A stretch of DNA of 64,000 nucleotides from CADEED01 sp963842515 (GTDB taxonomy: Bacteria > Pseudomonadota > Gammaproteobacteria > Steroidobacterales > Steroidobacteraceae), in the NCBI GenBank assembly GCA_963842515.1, contig CAWJGO010000001.1:1426001-1490000 (forward strand). Direction: 5' to 3'. A program made the translations under genes and the position numbers. The notes beneath the pieces were generated by a model. It was given only the letters and a program-made list of their open reading frames with translations. It was not told where the DNA came from and did no database searches. The stretch's first letter is position 1. Each line of letters starts with the position of its first letter. Below are positions 1-8,431 of this stretch, one piece after another.

Positions 1-912
1 TGCGCGATCGGCGCACGGCCGGTGAACATCCATGTCGCCGGCCTGCAGGCCATGGGCGCCGAGATCAACATCGACGGTGGCTACATCCGCGCGCGCGCCG
101 GACGCTTGAAGGGTGCGCGGCTCAACCTGGAAACCGTCACGGTCACGGGCACTGAAAATCTCATGATGGCGGCCACGCTCGCCGACGGTGAAACCATCAT
201 CGAGAACGCCGCGCGCGAACCGGAAGTCGTCGATCTGGCTAACTTCCTGATCGCGATGGGCGCGAAAATCCAGGGCGCCGGAACCGACAAGATCGCGATC
301 CAGGGCGTCGCGAAGCTGCAGGGAACGAGCTACGAGGTGCTGCCCGATCGCATCGAGGGCGGCACATACCTGGTCGCGGGCGCGATCACTTCGGGTTTCG
401 TGCGCATCAAGAATACGGCGCCGGAGCATCTCGATGCGGTGACGGCGAAGCTCATCGAGGCGGGCGCCAAGGTGGGCGTCGGCCCCAACTGGATCGAAGT
501 GGACATGCGCAACAAACGGCCGAAATCCGTCGACGTGCGCACCGCACCCTATCCGGCATTTCCCACCGACATGCAGGCGCAGTTTGCCGCGCTCAACACC
601 ATCGCCGAGGGCGTCGGCACCATCGTCGAAACGATTTTCGAGAATCGTTTCATGCACATGCTCGAGATGCGGCGCCTGGGCGCCGAGATCCGCCTGGAAG
701 GTAATACCGCCATCATCAAGGGTGTGCCCAAGCTGACCGCGGCCCCGGTGATGGCCACCGACCTGCGCGCCTCGGCGAGCCTGGTCCTCGCCGGCCTCGT
801 CGCCGAGGGCAGGACGGAAATCGAGCGCATCTATCACATCGATCGTGGCTACGAGGCGCTCGAGGAGAAGCTGGCGCAACTCGGTGCGCAGATCCGGCGT
901 GTGCCTAACTAA
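1..912 (+). CDS. murA: UDP-N-acetylglucosamine 1-carboxyvinyltransferase, 5'-truncated by window
   Basis: Catalyses the first committed step of peptidoglycan synthesis in the cytoplasm, transferring enolpyruvate from PEP to UDP-GlcNAc. The frame is open from base 1, and the first codons read CAIGARPVNIH, matching the family's loop that starts at catalytic Cys115 (E. coli numbering). So the first 114 or so codons lie upstream of the window. The 303 codons present bring the total to about 417, the usual length. The later catalytic Asp (Asp305 in E. coli) is visible in FPTDMQAQ at 568-570. A GTG at 22 is internal, not the start. Identification is firm. The gene ends 348 bases before the next one, next to an AATGGGG palindrome. 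Confidence 0.97.
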   Translation, partial: CAIGARPVNIHVAGLQAMGAEINIDGGYIRARAGRLKGARLNLETVTVTGTENLMMAATLADGETIIENAAREPEVVDLANFLIAMGAKIQGAGTDKIAIQGVAKLQGTSYEVLPDRIEGGTYLVAGAITSGFVRIKNTAPEHLDAVTAKLIEAGAKVGVGPNWIEVDMRNKRPKSVDVRTAPYPAFPTDMQAQFAALNTIAEGVGTIVETIFENRFMHMLEMRRLGAEIRLEGNTAIIKGVPKLTAAPVMATDLRASASLVLAGLVAEGRTEIERIYHIDRGYEALEEKLAQLGAQIRRVPN

Positions 913-1260
913 GACAATGGGGACATTGCCCATTTCCCAGCTCTCTTTCTGAGACCCGGCGGGACGCGTCTCGATCAACGCTTTGCACTTGTTTTCAAGG
1001 CTCCGGGAGCCTGTCGCCAGGCATGTCCCCTTTTGCCCCGGCAACGAGGAATGTCCGCCCGTGCACCATTTGTGATCCAGGTCGCGATCCGGGCTTTCGC
1101 GGAATGATCCCGTGTGCCGTATGTGACTCAGTGCCAGTCAGCGGCAACCGACTGACTTAATACTGGCCCTCATTGTCGTTCCCCGGATACAGGCGGGAAA
1201 AGCCTGGGCCGCGAGGACAGAGCCACCGTCGCAAACATTTCGATGAGAGGTCGAGGGTCC
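913..1260. other. Intergenic region with AATGGGG repeat remnant
   Basis: I see no convincing gene in this stretch between murA and the TonB-like gene. At 916-938 there is an imperfect palindrome with arms AATGGG and CCCATT. At 1023-1034 ATGTCCCCTTTT repeats its core in inverse orientation, so the two may be the ends of a decayed element of about 120 bases. Near 1134-1154 CAGTC and GACTG form a small inverted repeat, followed by an AT-rich TTAATA at 1157-1162 that could belong to a promoter for the downstream gene; I could not find a good -35 for it. Confidence 0.4.
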
Positions 1261-3285
1261 ATGCAAGCACGTTCGGAATTCAGCGCGGCCGCGCAATCAG
1301 ACACCGCGGGTAAGGGAAATACCGGAGCGGGCTCCTTCAAGTCGAAACGTCCGCTGGCGGTCATCGCCACGCCTGACCTCGACTTGTGGGCGCAGCTCGG
1401 ACCCATGCTCGAATCCACCTGCGCGTTACGCCACGCGGACAGCCTCGTCAGCGCCGCCGCCATGTTCAAGGCGGGCACCCGGACCATCCTCATCGCCGAC
1501 CTGCGCGGCGTGAATCCCGAAGACTTCGCGCCGATTTCCGCGAGTCCCCACAAGCCAGTAGTCATCGCGATTCGCGATGGCGCGTCTGCCGGCGTCGTGG
1601 ATGCATTGATGCTCGAAGGCGCCATCCAGGCGCTGGTCGACTCGCCGGTCGAAGCGCCCGCCATGCAGCGCGCGATCAACGACGCAGCCCGTATCTCCTC
1701 GACGGCCGACGCGCTGAGCGCGGTCACGGCACCCTCGAGCGGCAGCTCGGGCGGTGAAGAAAAATCCGGCAAGTCGCCGGTCATGATGATCGGCATTGTC
1801 GTCGCGGTGCTCGCCGCTGCAGGCGGTGGCTGGTTCTTCATGTCGAAGGGCTCATCCGACGCGGCTCCCGCCGGCACCTCCACGACTTCCTCCGCGACGG
1901 CGCCGGCCGCCGGCAAAGCGCCCGCTGCTCCGGTGGCGTCGCTCGACGAAGTTCTCGAGAAGGCGCGTCTCGCCATGGACGAGCGCCGCTACATCGAACC
2001 GGCCAAGAACAATGCGCTCGATCATTTCCGCACCGTGTTGCAGCTCGAACCGGGCAACGCCGAAGCCACCGAGGGCCTGAAGCGTCTCGGCGGCCTGCTG
2101 ATCGCGCGCGCCCGTACCGCGCTCGATGAGCGCCGCTTCGACAACGCGCTCGCCGAGCTCGAAGCCGCACGCAGCATCGATCCGAACGATCAGCGCCTCG
2201 TCGAAGTCGACGCGCGCCTCGATTCCATGCGCGCACAGACCGCCCTGGCGCAGATCCAGGCGACGCTTGCCGCGCAGAACTTCGATCGCGCGCAAACGCT
2301 GCTCGAAGCCGCGCAGAAAGACGCGCTGCTGCCGCCGGCGCAGATTGCGCAGCTGTCCAAGGATCTCGACGGCAAGCGTCGCGCCGTGACCGTGGGACGC
2401 CTGGTGGCCAGCGCCGAGGCGCGACTCACCAGCGGCCGTCTCGTGACGCCGAACGATGATTCCGCGAAAGACGCGATCAAGTCCCTGCGCGAAGCGGGTG
2501 CTCCGGCGGATGTCATCGCTCGCCTCAACAATGATTTGAATCAGCGTCTGCTCGCTGGCGCGCGTGACGCCGCCGCGAAGGGCGATGAGGCTGGCATGAA
2601 AGCCATGCTCGCTGCGGCGCGCGACAATGGTGTGTCGGCCGCGGCACTCAACGCCACACAGCGCGATGCCACCGCCGCCGCGCAGAAGCAACAGCGCACC
2701 AATGAAGATATCGCTCGTTTCGCCAAGGCGGCCCAGGATCGCCTCGCCAGCGGCAACCTGCTGACACCGGCCAACGATTCGGCGGTATCGAATGCCGAGC
2801 GCCTGCGGCTGCTCGACGTGCGCAGCCCGATCACACTGCAGGTGGTGCGCGATGTGCGCGCCCGCCTCGTGAGCGAAGCGCGCTCGCGCCTGTCGGCCGG
2901 CCGGCCGGCCGATGCCGCCGGACTGCTGGACGCTGCCGAAAGCCTGGGTGGCGACGCCGATCTCGGTGAGCTGCGCGCCGCACTCGCCGCGGCGCAGCAG
3001 GCTGTCGCGACCGCGGCCGCCGCGCCCAAACTACCGCCTCTCAAGATGTCGCGCCCGCCGCGCCCGAAATATCCGGCTTCCGCCAAGGGCGTCGAAGGCT
3101 GGGTGCGAGTCGAATTCTTCGTGACGCCGGAAGGCCGCACAGAACGTGTGCGTGTGTTGTCGAGCGAGCCCGCGGGCCTGTTCGACGCAGCGGCGATCTC
3201 GGCAATGGAGGGCGCTCGGTTTGAAGAATTCGAATCGACTGATCCGCGCCTTGCGGTCCAGCGCATCGTGTTCAAGCCGGAGTGA
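1261..3285 (+). CDS. Receiver-like / transmembrane / helical-repeat / TonB C-terminal hybrid protein
   Basis: A 674-residue protein with an unusual layout. Residues about 30-150 resemble a response-regulator receiver. There is an Asp in IADLRG at the phospho-acceptor place, but the paired N-terminal acids are reduced to TPD and the conserved Lys-Pro is replaced by SP, so it may be degenerate. One membrane helix follows at about 170-190. Then comes a long Ala-rich TPR-like helical region. It contains two copies of a unit built on RLxSGxLxTPxxDSA, near residues 385 and 495. The last 80 residues (PRPKYPASAKGVEGWVRVEF) match a TonB C-terminal domain. The ATG at 1261 is preferred over 1243 because GAGAGG precedes it. 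It is the first gene of a unit with a kinase, a CheY and a CheX. A role carrying a signal across the membrane is inferred. Confidence 0.75.
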   Translation: MQARSEFSAAAQSDTAGKGNTGAGSFKSKRPLAVIATPDLDLWAQLGPMLESTCALRHADSLVSAAAMFKAGTRTILIADLRGVNPEDFAPISASPHKPVVIAIRDGASAGVVDALMLEGAIQALVDSPVEAPAMQRAINDAARISSTADALSAVTAPSSGSSGGEEKSGKSPVMMIGIVVAVLAAAGGGWFFMSKGSSDAAPAGTSTTSSATAPAAGKAPAAPVASLDEVLEKARLAMDERRYIEPAKNNALDHFRTVLQLEPGNAEATEGLKRLGGLLIARARTALDERRFDNALAELEAARSIDPNDQRLVEVDARLDSMRAQTALAQIQATLAAQNFDRAQTLLEAAQKDALLPPAQIAQLSKDLDGKRRAVTVGRLVASAEARLTSGRLVTPNDDSAKDAIKSLREAGAPADVIARLNNDLNQRLLAGARDAAAKGDEAGMKAMLAAARDNGVSAAALNATQRDATAAAQKQQRTNEDIARFAKAAQDRLASGNLLTPANDSAVSNAERLRLLDVRSPITLQVVRDVRARLVSEARSRLSAGRPADAAGLLDAAESLGGDADLGELRAALAAAQQAVATAAAAPKLPPLKMSRPPRPKYPASAKGVEGWVRVEFFVTPEGRTERVRVLSSEPAGLFDAAAISAMEGARFEEFESTDPRLAVQRIVFKPE

Positions 3286-3300
3286 TGGAGGGTGAGCTCT

Positions 3301-5565
3301 GTGAGTAAAGAGAAAGCAAAAGCGGCCAAGAATTTTTCGTCACGCATGCAGGGCGCTCGCGCCGTGTGGGTGGCGGTCGGTATTCTTGCCCTGGCGTTCC
3401 TGGTCGGCGTGCTCGCGCCCGCCTGGTATTTCGCCGGACGCCTCGTGGAAAACAACACCGCGGTTCGCGCCATCGGCGAGCTGCAACAGCAGCCGTCGCG
3501 CATGCAGGCGGCCCTCAACTCGATTCAGGACCGCTTGCGCGCCCGTGGCTTCGTGCGTGATTCCATCGAACAGTTGAAGAAGGCCACCGCGCAGTTCGAA
3601 ACGTCGACGGCGAACCTCAAGGCCGGCGGCGGCGTTCGCATCGGCGGCTTCGGCAGCGACGATGACGTGCAGGCGACCATCACCGAGATGACGCAGGCGT
3701 GGAAGAAATATCAGCCGGCTCTCGATCCGGTGGCCAATTTCACGGCAATTCCTTACTCGGACAGCGAGCGTGAAGGCACCCAGCTCAACATGGATGGCCG
3801 CGAACTGCAGAAAGCGGTGACCAATGCCGCCACGCAGGCGCGCGTCTACACCCCGGCACTCGAGAAGAATCTCGCGCAGATCATCTCCGGCCTGCAAAGC
3901 TCCTCCGATTCGTTGGCGACCGCCTTGCGTTCCGTCGTGCTCATCGGTGTCGGCCTTGCGGCCGCACTGGCCGCGCTCGTCGGCTACCTCTCGCTGGCAC
4001 GCGGTAAACAGGCCGCAGCCGCGGCTGCTGCCCGTCAGCAGACTGAAGACATTCTGCGTACCGTGCGCGAAGGTCTCTTCCTGCTCGACGCCGATCTGAA
4101 GATCGGTGAGATTCACTCCGACGCCACCGGCTCGCTGTTCCAGCGTGAATCGATCGCCGGCATCACATTCGAAGACCTGCTGCGCAACCTGGTGTCGCCC
4201 AAGACGCTGGCCATCGCCACCAAGTTCGTCAAAGTGCTGTGGAGCGAGCGCACCAAGGAAAACCTCATCCGCTCGATCAACCCGCTCAACGAAGTGGAAG
4301 TGGTCACCGGCGGCGACGGCAAACAGGACAAGGGCGAGACCCGCTACCTCGAGTTCAACTTCCACCGCGTGCGTCGCGATGGCGCGATCACCCACGTGCT
4401 GGTGTCCGTGGCCGACGTCACCGCGCGCGTGGCGCTCGCTGCGCAGCTGAAGGGTGCTCAGGACAGCGCGCAGACGCAGATGGACGCGTTCCTGTCGATC
4501 CTGCACGTGGATCCCAACCAATTGAGCTCGTTCCTCGACGATTCCGATGTGGCGTTCAAGATGATCAACGCCACGCTGCGTGACCCGGCGCGCGACAGTG
4601 CCTCGTTCCGCCGCAAGATCGACGGTCTGTTCCGCCAGATCCACAGCATCAAGGGCGAGGCGTCGGCCATCGGGCTCGGCTCGATGGAGCAACGCGCGCA
4701 CGCGCTCGAGAGCGATCTCGCCGCGCTGCGTGAGCGCACCGACCTCACCGGCGATGACTTCCTGCCGCTGCTCACCAAGTTCGACGATCTGGTCTCGCAC
4801 TCGCAGTCGGTGCGCGAGATGGTCGTCAAGCTGGCGAGCTTCCGCGACAGCTTCGCGCCGAAGGCTGGCCACGCACCGGCCGCCACCGGCAGCTCGCGCG
4901 TGTCCACCGGCGACACGACGACGCGCGGCAAGGCGCTCGACGCCGACTCGATTGCTGCCGAAGCGACCTTGCAGCGTTCAGCCCGTGAAGGCTTCGTCGC
5001 CTCCGCGCAGCAGCTCGCCGATCGCATCGCCAACGACCATGGCAAGAAGGTCGTGGTGACCTGCCGCGGCCATGACCAGGTGCCCGAGACCTACCGGCGG
5101 CCGGTCAAAGATGTGCTGATCCAGCTCATTCGCAATGCCGTGGTGCATGGCATCGAGACACCTGACGAACGGCAGCGTTCGGGCAAGTCCGCCGAAGGCC
5201 ACATTCGCATTCAGTTCGAAATGGTCGAAAACGGTCGCGCGTTCCGCATGCAGTGCGAAGACGACGGTCGCGGCCTCACGCCCGACAAGCTGCGCAAGAC
5301 GGCGGTCAGCAAGGGCATCGTTTCGCAGACCGACGCGGCTGCGCTGTCCGATCAGGAAGCGATGATGCTGGTCTTCCGTTCCGGCTTCTCGACCGCGGCG
5401 GATGTCACCCGCGATGCGGGGCGGGGAGTGGGTATGGACGTCATCGCCGAGATTGCTGCCCGCCTCGGGGGGCGCATCTCGTTGAATTCTGAGGTCGGCA
5501 AGAATATGAAGTTGTCGCTGTCGTTCCCGGCGCAGGCAACTGCCGCCGGCGTCGTCGCGGCCTGA
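3301..5565 (+). CDS. Membrane-bound CheA-like histidine kinase (PAS-Hpt-HATPase), no CheW-like domain
   Basis: A 754-residue kinase. It has two membrane helices (about 20-42 and 208-230) flanking a periplasmic domain. A PAS-like region starts near residue 245 (ILRTVREGLFLLDADLKIG). An Hpt domain follows, whose phosphorylatable His is about residue 448 in IHSIKGEASAIG (H-x-x-K-G). The ATPase domain is CheA type: LIRNAVVHGIE is the N box, and DDGRGL and GRGVGMDVI are the G boxes. It ends right after the ATPase domain and so lacks the CheW-binding P5 domain of chemotaxis CheA. I chose the GTG at 3301 because GGAGG lies nine bases upstream; the GTG at 3292 is too close to it. The expected phosphotransfer partner is the CheY-like protein encoded next. 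Confidence 0.85.
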   Translation: MSKEKAKAAKNFSSRMQGARAVWVAVGILALAFLVGVLAPAWYFAGRLVENNTAVRAIGELQQQPSRMQAALNSIQDRLRARGFVRDSIEQLKKATAQFETSTANLKAGGGVRIGGFGSDDDVQATITEMTQAWKKYQPALDPVANFTAIPYSDSEREGTQLNMDGRELQKAVTNAATQARVYTPALEKNLAQIISGLQSSSDSLATALRSVVLIGVGLAAALAALVGYLSLARGKQAAAAAAARQQTEDILRTVREGLFLLDADLKIGEIHSDATGSLFQRESIAGITFEDLLRNLVSPKTLAIATKFVKVLWSERTKENLIRSINPLNEVEVVTGGDGKQDKGETRYLEFNFHRVRRDGAITHVLVSVADVTARVALAAQLKGAQDSAQTQMDAFLSILHVDPNQLSSFLDDSDVAFKMINATLRDPARDSASFRRKIDGLFRQIHSIKGEASAIGLGSMEQRAHALESDLAALRERTDLTGDDFLPLLTKFDDLVSHSQSVREMVVKLASFRDSFAPKAGHAPAATGSSRVSTGDTTTRGKALDADSIAAEATLQRSAREGFVASAQQLADRIANDHGKKVVVTCRGHDQVPETYRRPVKDVLIQLIRNAVVHGIETPDERQRSGKSAEGHIRIQFEMVENGRAFRMQCEDDGRGLTPDKLRKTAVSKGIVSQTDAAALSDQEAMMLVFRSGFSTAADVTRDAGRGVGMDVIAEIAARLGGRISLNSEVGKNMKLSLSFPAQATAAGVVAA

Positions 5566-5581
5566 GGGAGTGTTCTAGATC

Positions 5582-5971
5582 ATGAGTGCAGTGCCCAAAC
5601 CGCGCCAACAGTTGCGCATGATGATCGTCGACGATTCGAACGTGATGCGCCGTCGCATCGAGCGTTCGCAGCAGAATGAACAGCTCGAAGTGGTCGGTAC
5701 CGCCGTGAACGGGCTGGACGCGGTCACCAAGTTCAAACAGTTGCTGCCCGACGTCATGACGCTCGACCTGACCATGCCGGAAATGGACGGAATAGAGTGC
5801 GTGGAGCACGTAATCAAAATAAAGCCCGATGTGCTTATACTCGTGGTGTCGGCTCTGGCCGATAAAGCCACAGCCGTTGAAGCCATCGAAAAGGGTGCAA
5901 ACGGATTTCTGTGTAAACCGTTTACGGACGACCAGCTCAATGAAGCTCTCGCCGAGTTGATTGGGGAGTAA
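5582..5971 (+). CDS. CheY-like single-domain response regulator
   Basis: A 129-residue stand-alone receiver. The acidic pair is D17-D18 in MIVDDSN, the phospho-acceptor is D62 in TLDLTMPEMDG, the conserved Ser lies in VVSALADK, and the Lys-Pro is in FLCKPF. There is no output domain, so it should act by protein contact. It follows the CheA-like kinase by 16 bases with a GGGAG ribosome site and precedes the CheX-like gene by five bases, which implies co-transcription and a kinase-regulator-phosphatase trio. Whether it controls a flagellar motor cannot be told: no flagellar or chemotaxis receptor genes are in the window. Confidence 0.9.
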   Translation: MSAVPKPRQQLRMMIVDDSNVMRRRIERSQQNEQLEVVGTAVNGLDAVTKFKQLLPDVMTLDLTMPEMDGIECVEHVIKIKPDVLILVVSALADKATAVEAIEKGANGFLCKPFTDDQLNEALAELIGE

Positions 5972-5976
5972 GAGAA

Positions 5977-6426
5977 ATGCTTGACGCAGAAGAGGTTCGA
6001 ACATTCGTGCAGGGCACGGTGCACTTCTTCGAGACCGCGACCGGTCACCCGGCCACGGTGGGTTCGCCATACCTGTGCATCGACAAGTCGGCCGTGGTCC
6101 AGGACTACGCCGGCGTCATCGGCATTTCCGGCAACCGCGAAGGCAAGGTTTATTTCACGGCACCGCGCGGCATGCTCTCGGTCATGCTCATGTGCATGAA
6201 CGAAACGGACACCGGCGAACAGAACGTGCGCGACCTGGTGGGCGAAGTCGCCAATACCATCTCGGGCAACGCGCGCCGCGATTTCGGCCGCAACTTCGTC
6301 ATCAGCACGCCGACGATCTGTGATCGCAACAATGCCGCGACGGCCGCCGCCACCACCGGGCGCTCGTTCGTCATTCCGATCAACTGGCGCAGCTACGCCG
6401 CCAACGTCGTGGTCTGCCTGCAATAA
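5977..6426 (+). CDS. CheX-like CheY-P phosphatase
   Basis: A 149-residue protein of the CheC/CheX/FliY phosphatase class, whose members remove phosphate from CheY. The diagnostic E-x-x-N motif is seen as GEVANTISGNA, with E90 and N93 as the predicted catalytic pair. Only one such motif is visible, which fits CheX rather than the two-motif CheC. It is the last gene of the unit, preceded by GGGGAG, and is followed at 6435 by a good terminator. The natural substrate is the CheY-like protein encoded immediately upstream. The family assignment rests on the motif and size, without a database search. Confidence 0.78.
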   Translation: MLDAEEVRTFVQGTVHFFETATGHPATVGSPYLCIDKSAVVQDYAGVIGISGNREGKVYFTAPRGMLSVMLMCMNETDTGEQNVRDLVGEVANTISGNARRDFGRNFVISTPTICDRNNAATAAATTGRSFVIPINWRSYAANVVVCLQ

Positions 6427-6434
6427 TTTGACGG

Positions 6435-6458
6435 ACACCGGCGCTCCGCCGGTGTTTT
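6435..6458 (+). terminator. Rho-independent terminator of the kinase/CheY/CheX unit
   Basis: ACACCGGCG and CGCCGGTGT form a perfect 9-bp stem around a CTC loop, followed by TTT. It sits nine bases after the cheX-like stop. A second small stem, GGGGC-GCA-GCCCC followed by TTTC, lies at 6466-6480, so the intergenic space before the convergent protease gene is mostly terminator structure. Confidence 0.8.
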
Positions 6459-6480
6459 CCGATGTGGGGCGCAGCCCCTT

Positions 6481-7668
6481 TCAACGCACGCGGGTCTTCT
6501 CGCTGACTTCAACGACGGTGTTGAAGCGTTCGGTGCCGCGTATCCCCGTGATCCTGACCTTCTCGCCAGGCTTGGCATTGGCGATGCGCGTGAGCGTGTC
6601 CTGCGCGCTCACGACCTTGACGCCATTCACCGTGAGCACGATGTCGCGCGGCTCCATGCCCGCCTCGGCCGCCGGGCTGTCCATATAGAGTTTGGCCACG
6701 ACCACGCCTGCCTGCGGCAGCTTGAAGCGACGCGCTTCGATCTGATCGATGTCCGCGGGCACGATACCGATCCAGCCGCGCACCACGCGTCCCTTGGTGA
6801 GGATCTCGGTCATCACGCCGCGGACCAGGTTCACCGGGATCGCGAAACCGATGCCTTCCACGCCGAGGTTCTTGGCGAGCACCGCGGTGTTGATGCCGAT
6901 CAGCTCGCCATCCGCATTGATCAGCGCGCCACCAGAGTTGCCCACGTTGATGGGAGCGTCGGTCTGGATGAAATTCTCGAAGGTCGCGACACCCAGTTGG
7001 CCGCGCCCCGTGGCGCTGACGATGCCCTGGGTGACCGTCTGCGAAAGCCCGACGGGATTGCCGATGGCCAACACGATATCGCCGACGCGCAGCCGGTCGG
7101 AATGCCCGAGCGGCATGATGGGGATATTGTCCTTGAGATCGAGCTGCAACACGGCCAGGTCGGTGTCCGGATCGCGGCCGACGATCTTCGCATCCGCCAC
7201 GCGTCCATCGGCGAGCTGCGCGCGGATCAAATCCGCTGACGCGATGACGTGATGATTGGTGATGACATGCGCCTGGGCGTCGACGATGACGCCGGATCCC
7301 AGGCTCTGTTCCAGTCGCTGGCGGTAGCGAGGCCGGGCATCGCCAAACAACTCCTCGATGGCATTCGGCCGAATGCGTTCGGTGACCAGGCGCGCCGTAT
7401 AAATGTTGACCACGGCCGGCGCCGCCCGCTCGACTGCTTCGGCATAAGAGTTGGCGGGCGGCGGCGGTTTCTGAGGCTGCGGTGCCGGCGCCACGGGTTC
7501 GGTGGCGCGCGCGGGCGCGGGCTCGGCAGCTCGCGCCGGCGCCGGAGCAGCGTCACGCCGGGCGATGAGCTCCGGACGCACTACCACGGCGATGAACGCT
7601 GCGGCGAGTCCAACGATCGCGGAGGCAGAGACAAAAGTCAGAATTCGTAGAAACGGTCGAGTCGACAT
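6481..7668 (-). CDS. DegS/AlgW-type periplasmic serine protease with one PDZ domain
   Basis: A 395-residue HtrA-family protease anchored in the inner membrane by an N-terminal helix (about residues 8-30). In relatives DegS/AlgW it cuts the anti-sigma factor that holds back the envelope-stress sigma factor. After the helix comes an Ala/Pro-rich linker (about 38-72). The trypsin-like domain carries the triad H140 (ITNHHVI), D170 (DTDLAVL) and S245 (GNSGGALI). A single PDZ domain spans about 296-390. One PDZ and the anchor argue for DegS rather than DegP/DegQ. The ATG at 7668 is preferred because the upstream ATG at 7686 coincides with the probable ribosome site (GAGGA). It converges with the CheX-like gene. 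Its place before petABC matches algW of pseudomonads. Confidence 0.88.
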   Translation of the reverse strand: MSTRPFLRILTFVSASAIVGLAAAFIAVVVRPELIARRDAAPAPARAAEPAPARATEPVAPAPQPQKPPPPANSYAEAVERAAPAVVNIYTARLVTERIRPNAIEELFGDARPRYRQRLEQSLGSGVIVDAQAHVITNHHVIASADLIRAQLADGRVADAKIVGRDPDTDLAVLQLDLKDNIPIMPLGHSDRLRVGDIVLAIGNPVGLSQTVTQGIVSATGRGQLGVATFENFIQTDAPINVGNSGGALINADGELIGINTAVLAKNLGVEGIGFAIPVNLVRGVMTEILTKGRVVRGWIGIVPADIDQIEARRFKLPQAGVVVAKLYMDSPAAEAGMEPRDIVLTVNGVKVVSAQDTLTRIANAKPGEKVRITGIRGTERFNTVVEVSEKTRVR

Positions 7669-7704
7669 GAGTCCGATAATCCTCATTGGCCGAAGGTCTT
7701 AGCG

Positions 7705-7724
7705 TTGATCCGCATGTGTATAAT
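7705..7724 (+). promoter_or_regulatory. Probable promoter of petABC
   Basis: A perfect TATAAT lies at 7719-7724, 80 bases before petA. No good -35 element is found 16-18 bases upstream; TTGATC at 7705-7710 is too close to serve. The -10 box is convincing by itself in such GC-rich DNA, but the call is tentative. Confidence 0.45.
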
Positions 7725-7804
7725 GCGCCGCCTCCCGGGGTCTCGCAGCGCCGCATCTTGTGGCCGCTCGACCTTGAGGCTGTTGAACGATCCTGAGGTC
7801 AAGA

Positions 7805-8431
7805 ATGAGCGATCACGCGGCCGACGATACCGTCCCCGAAGTCGACGAGAGTCGGCGCAAGTTTCTGATAGCAGCCACTGCCGGTACCGGCGCGGTCGGC
7901 GCGGTACTTACCGCGGTGCCTTTTCTGGCGTCGTGGAAGCCCTCCGAAAGCGCCCGGGCCGCAGGTCTGCCCACCGAGATCGATCTCACCAAGATCGAGC
8001 CAGGCCAGATGTTGAGCAATATCTTCTGGCGCAAGCAACCGATCTACGTGGTGAGGCGCACGCCGGAAATGCTGGCGTCGCTGGCTGCGCACGATGGCGA
8101 GCTGAAGGACCCGAAGTCCGAGAACTCCGAGCAGCCCGACTATGCGAAGAATGACACGCGTGCGCTCAATCCCGAGTTCCTGGTCCTCATTGCCACTTGC
8201 ACACATCTCGGGTGCCTGCCGAAGACCCGATTTACGCCGGGCGACGCATCGGTGATGGCCAACTGGCCAGGGGGCTTTTTCTGCCCCTGTCACGGCTCGA
8301 AGTTTGACCTTTCGGGCCGCGTGTTCGAGGGCTCGCCGGCCTCGGCGAACCTGAAAGTTCCGCCATACAGCTTCGAAGGCGACAAGAAGCTGGTCATCGG
8401 TGTGGATACCTCTGCGAAAGGGGTGGCCTGA
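7805..8431 (+). CDS. petA: Ubiquinol-cytochrome c reductase Rieske iron-sulfur subunit
   Basis: The 208-residue [2Fe-2S] subunit of the cytochrome bc1 complex. It accepts the first electron from ubiquinol at the Qo site and passes it to cytochrome c1. An N-terminal SRRKFLIAA followed by a hydrophobic helix (about 20-42) is a Tat-type signal that stays as a membrane anchor. The cluster boxes are CTHLGC (C132, H134; C137 for the disulfide) and CPCHGS (C160, H163; C162). The gene overlaps petB by one base (TGATG), so the operon petA-petB-petC is translationally coupled. Confidence 0.96.
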   Translation: MSDHAADDTVPEVDESRRKFLIAATAGTGAVGAVLTAVPFLASWKPSESARAAGLPTEIDLTKIEPGQMLSNIFWRKQPIYVVRRTPEMLASLAAHDGELKDPKSENSEQPDYAKNDTRALNPEFLVLIATCTHLGCLPKTRFTPGDASVMANWPGGFFCPCHGSKFDLSGRVFEGSPASANLKVPPYSFEGDKKLVIGVDTSAKGVA

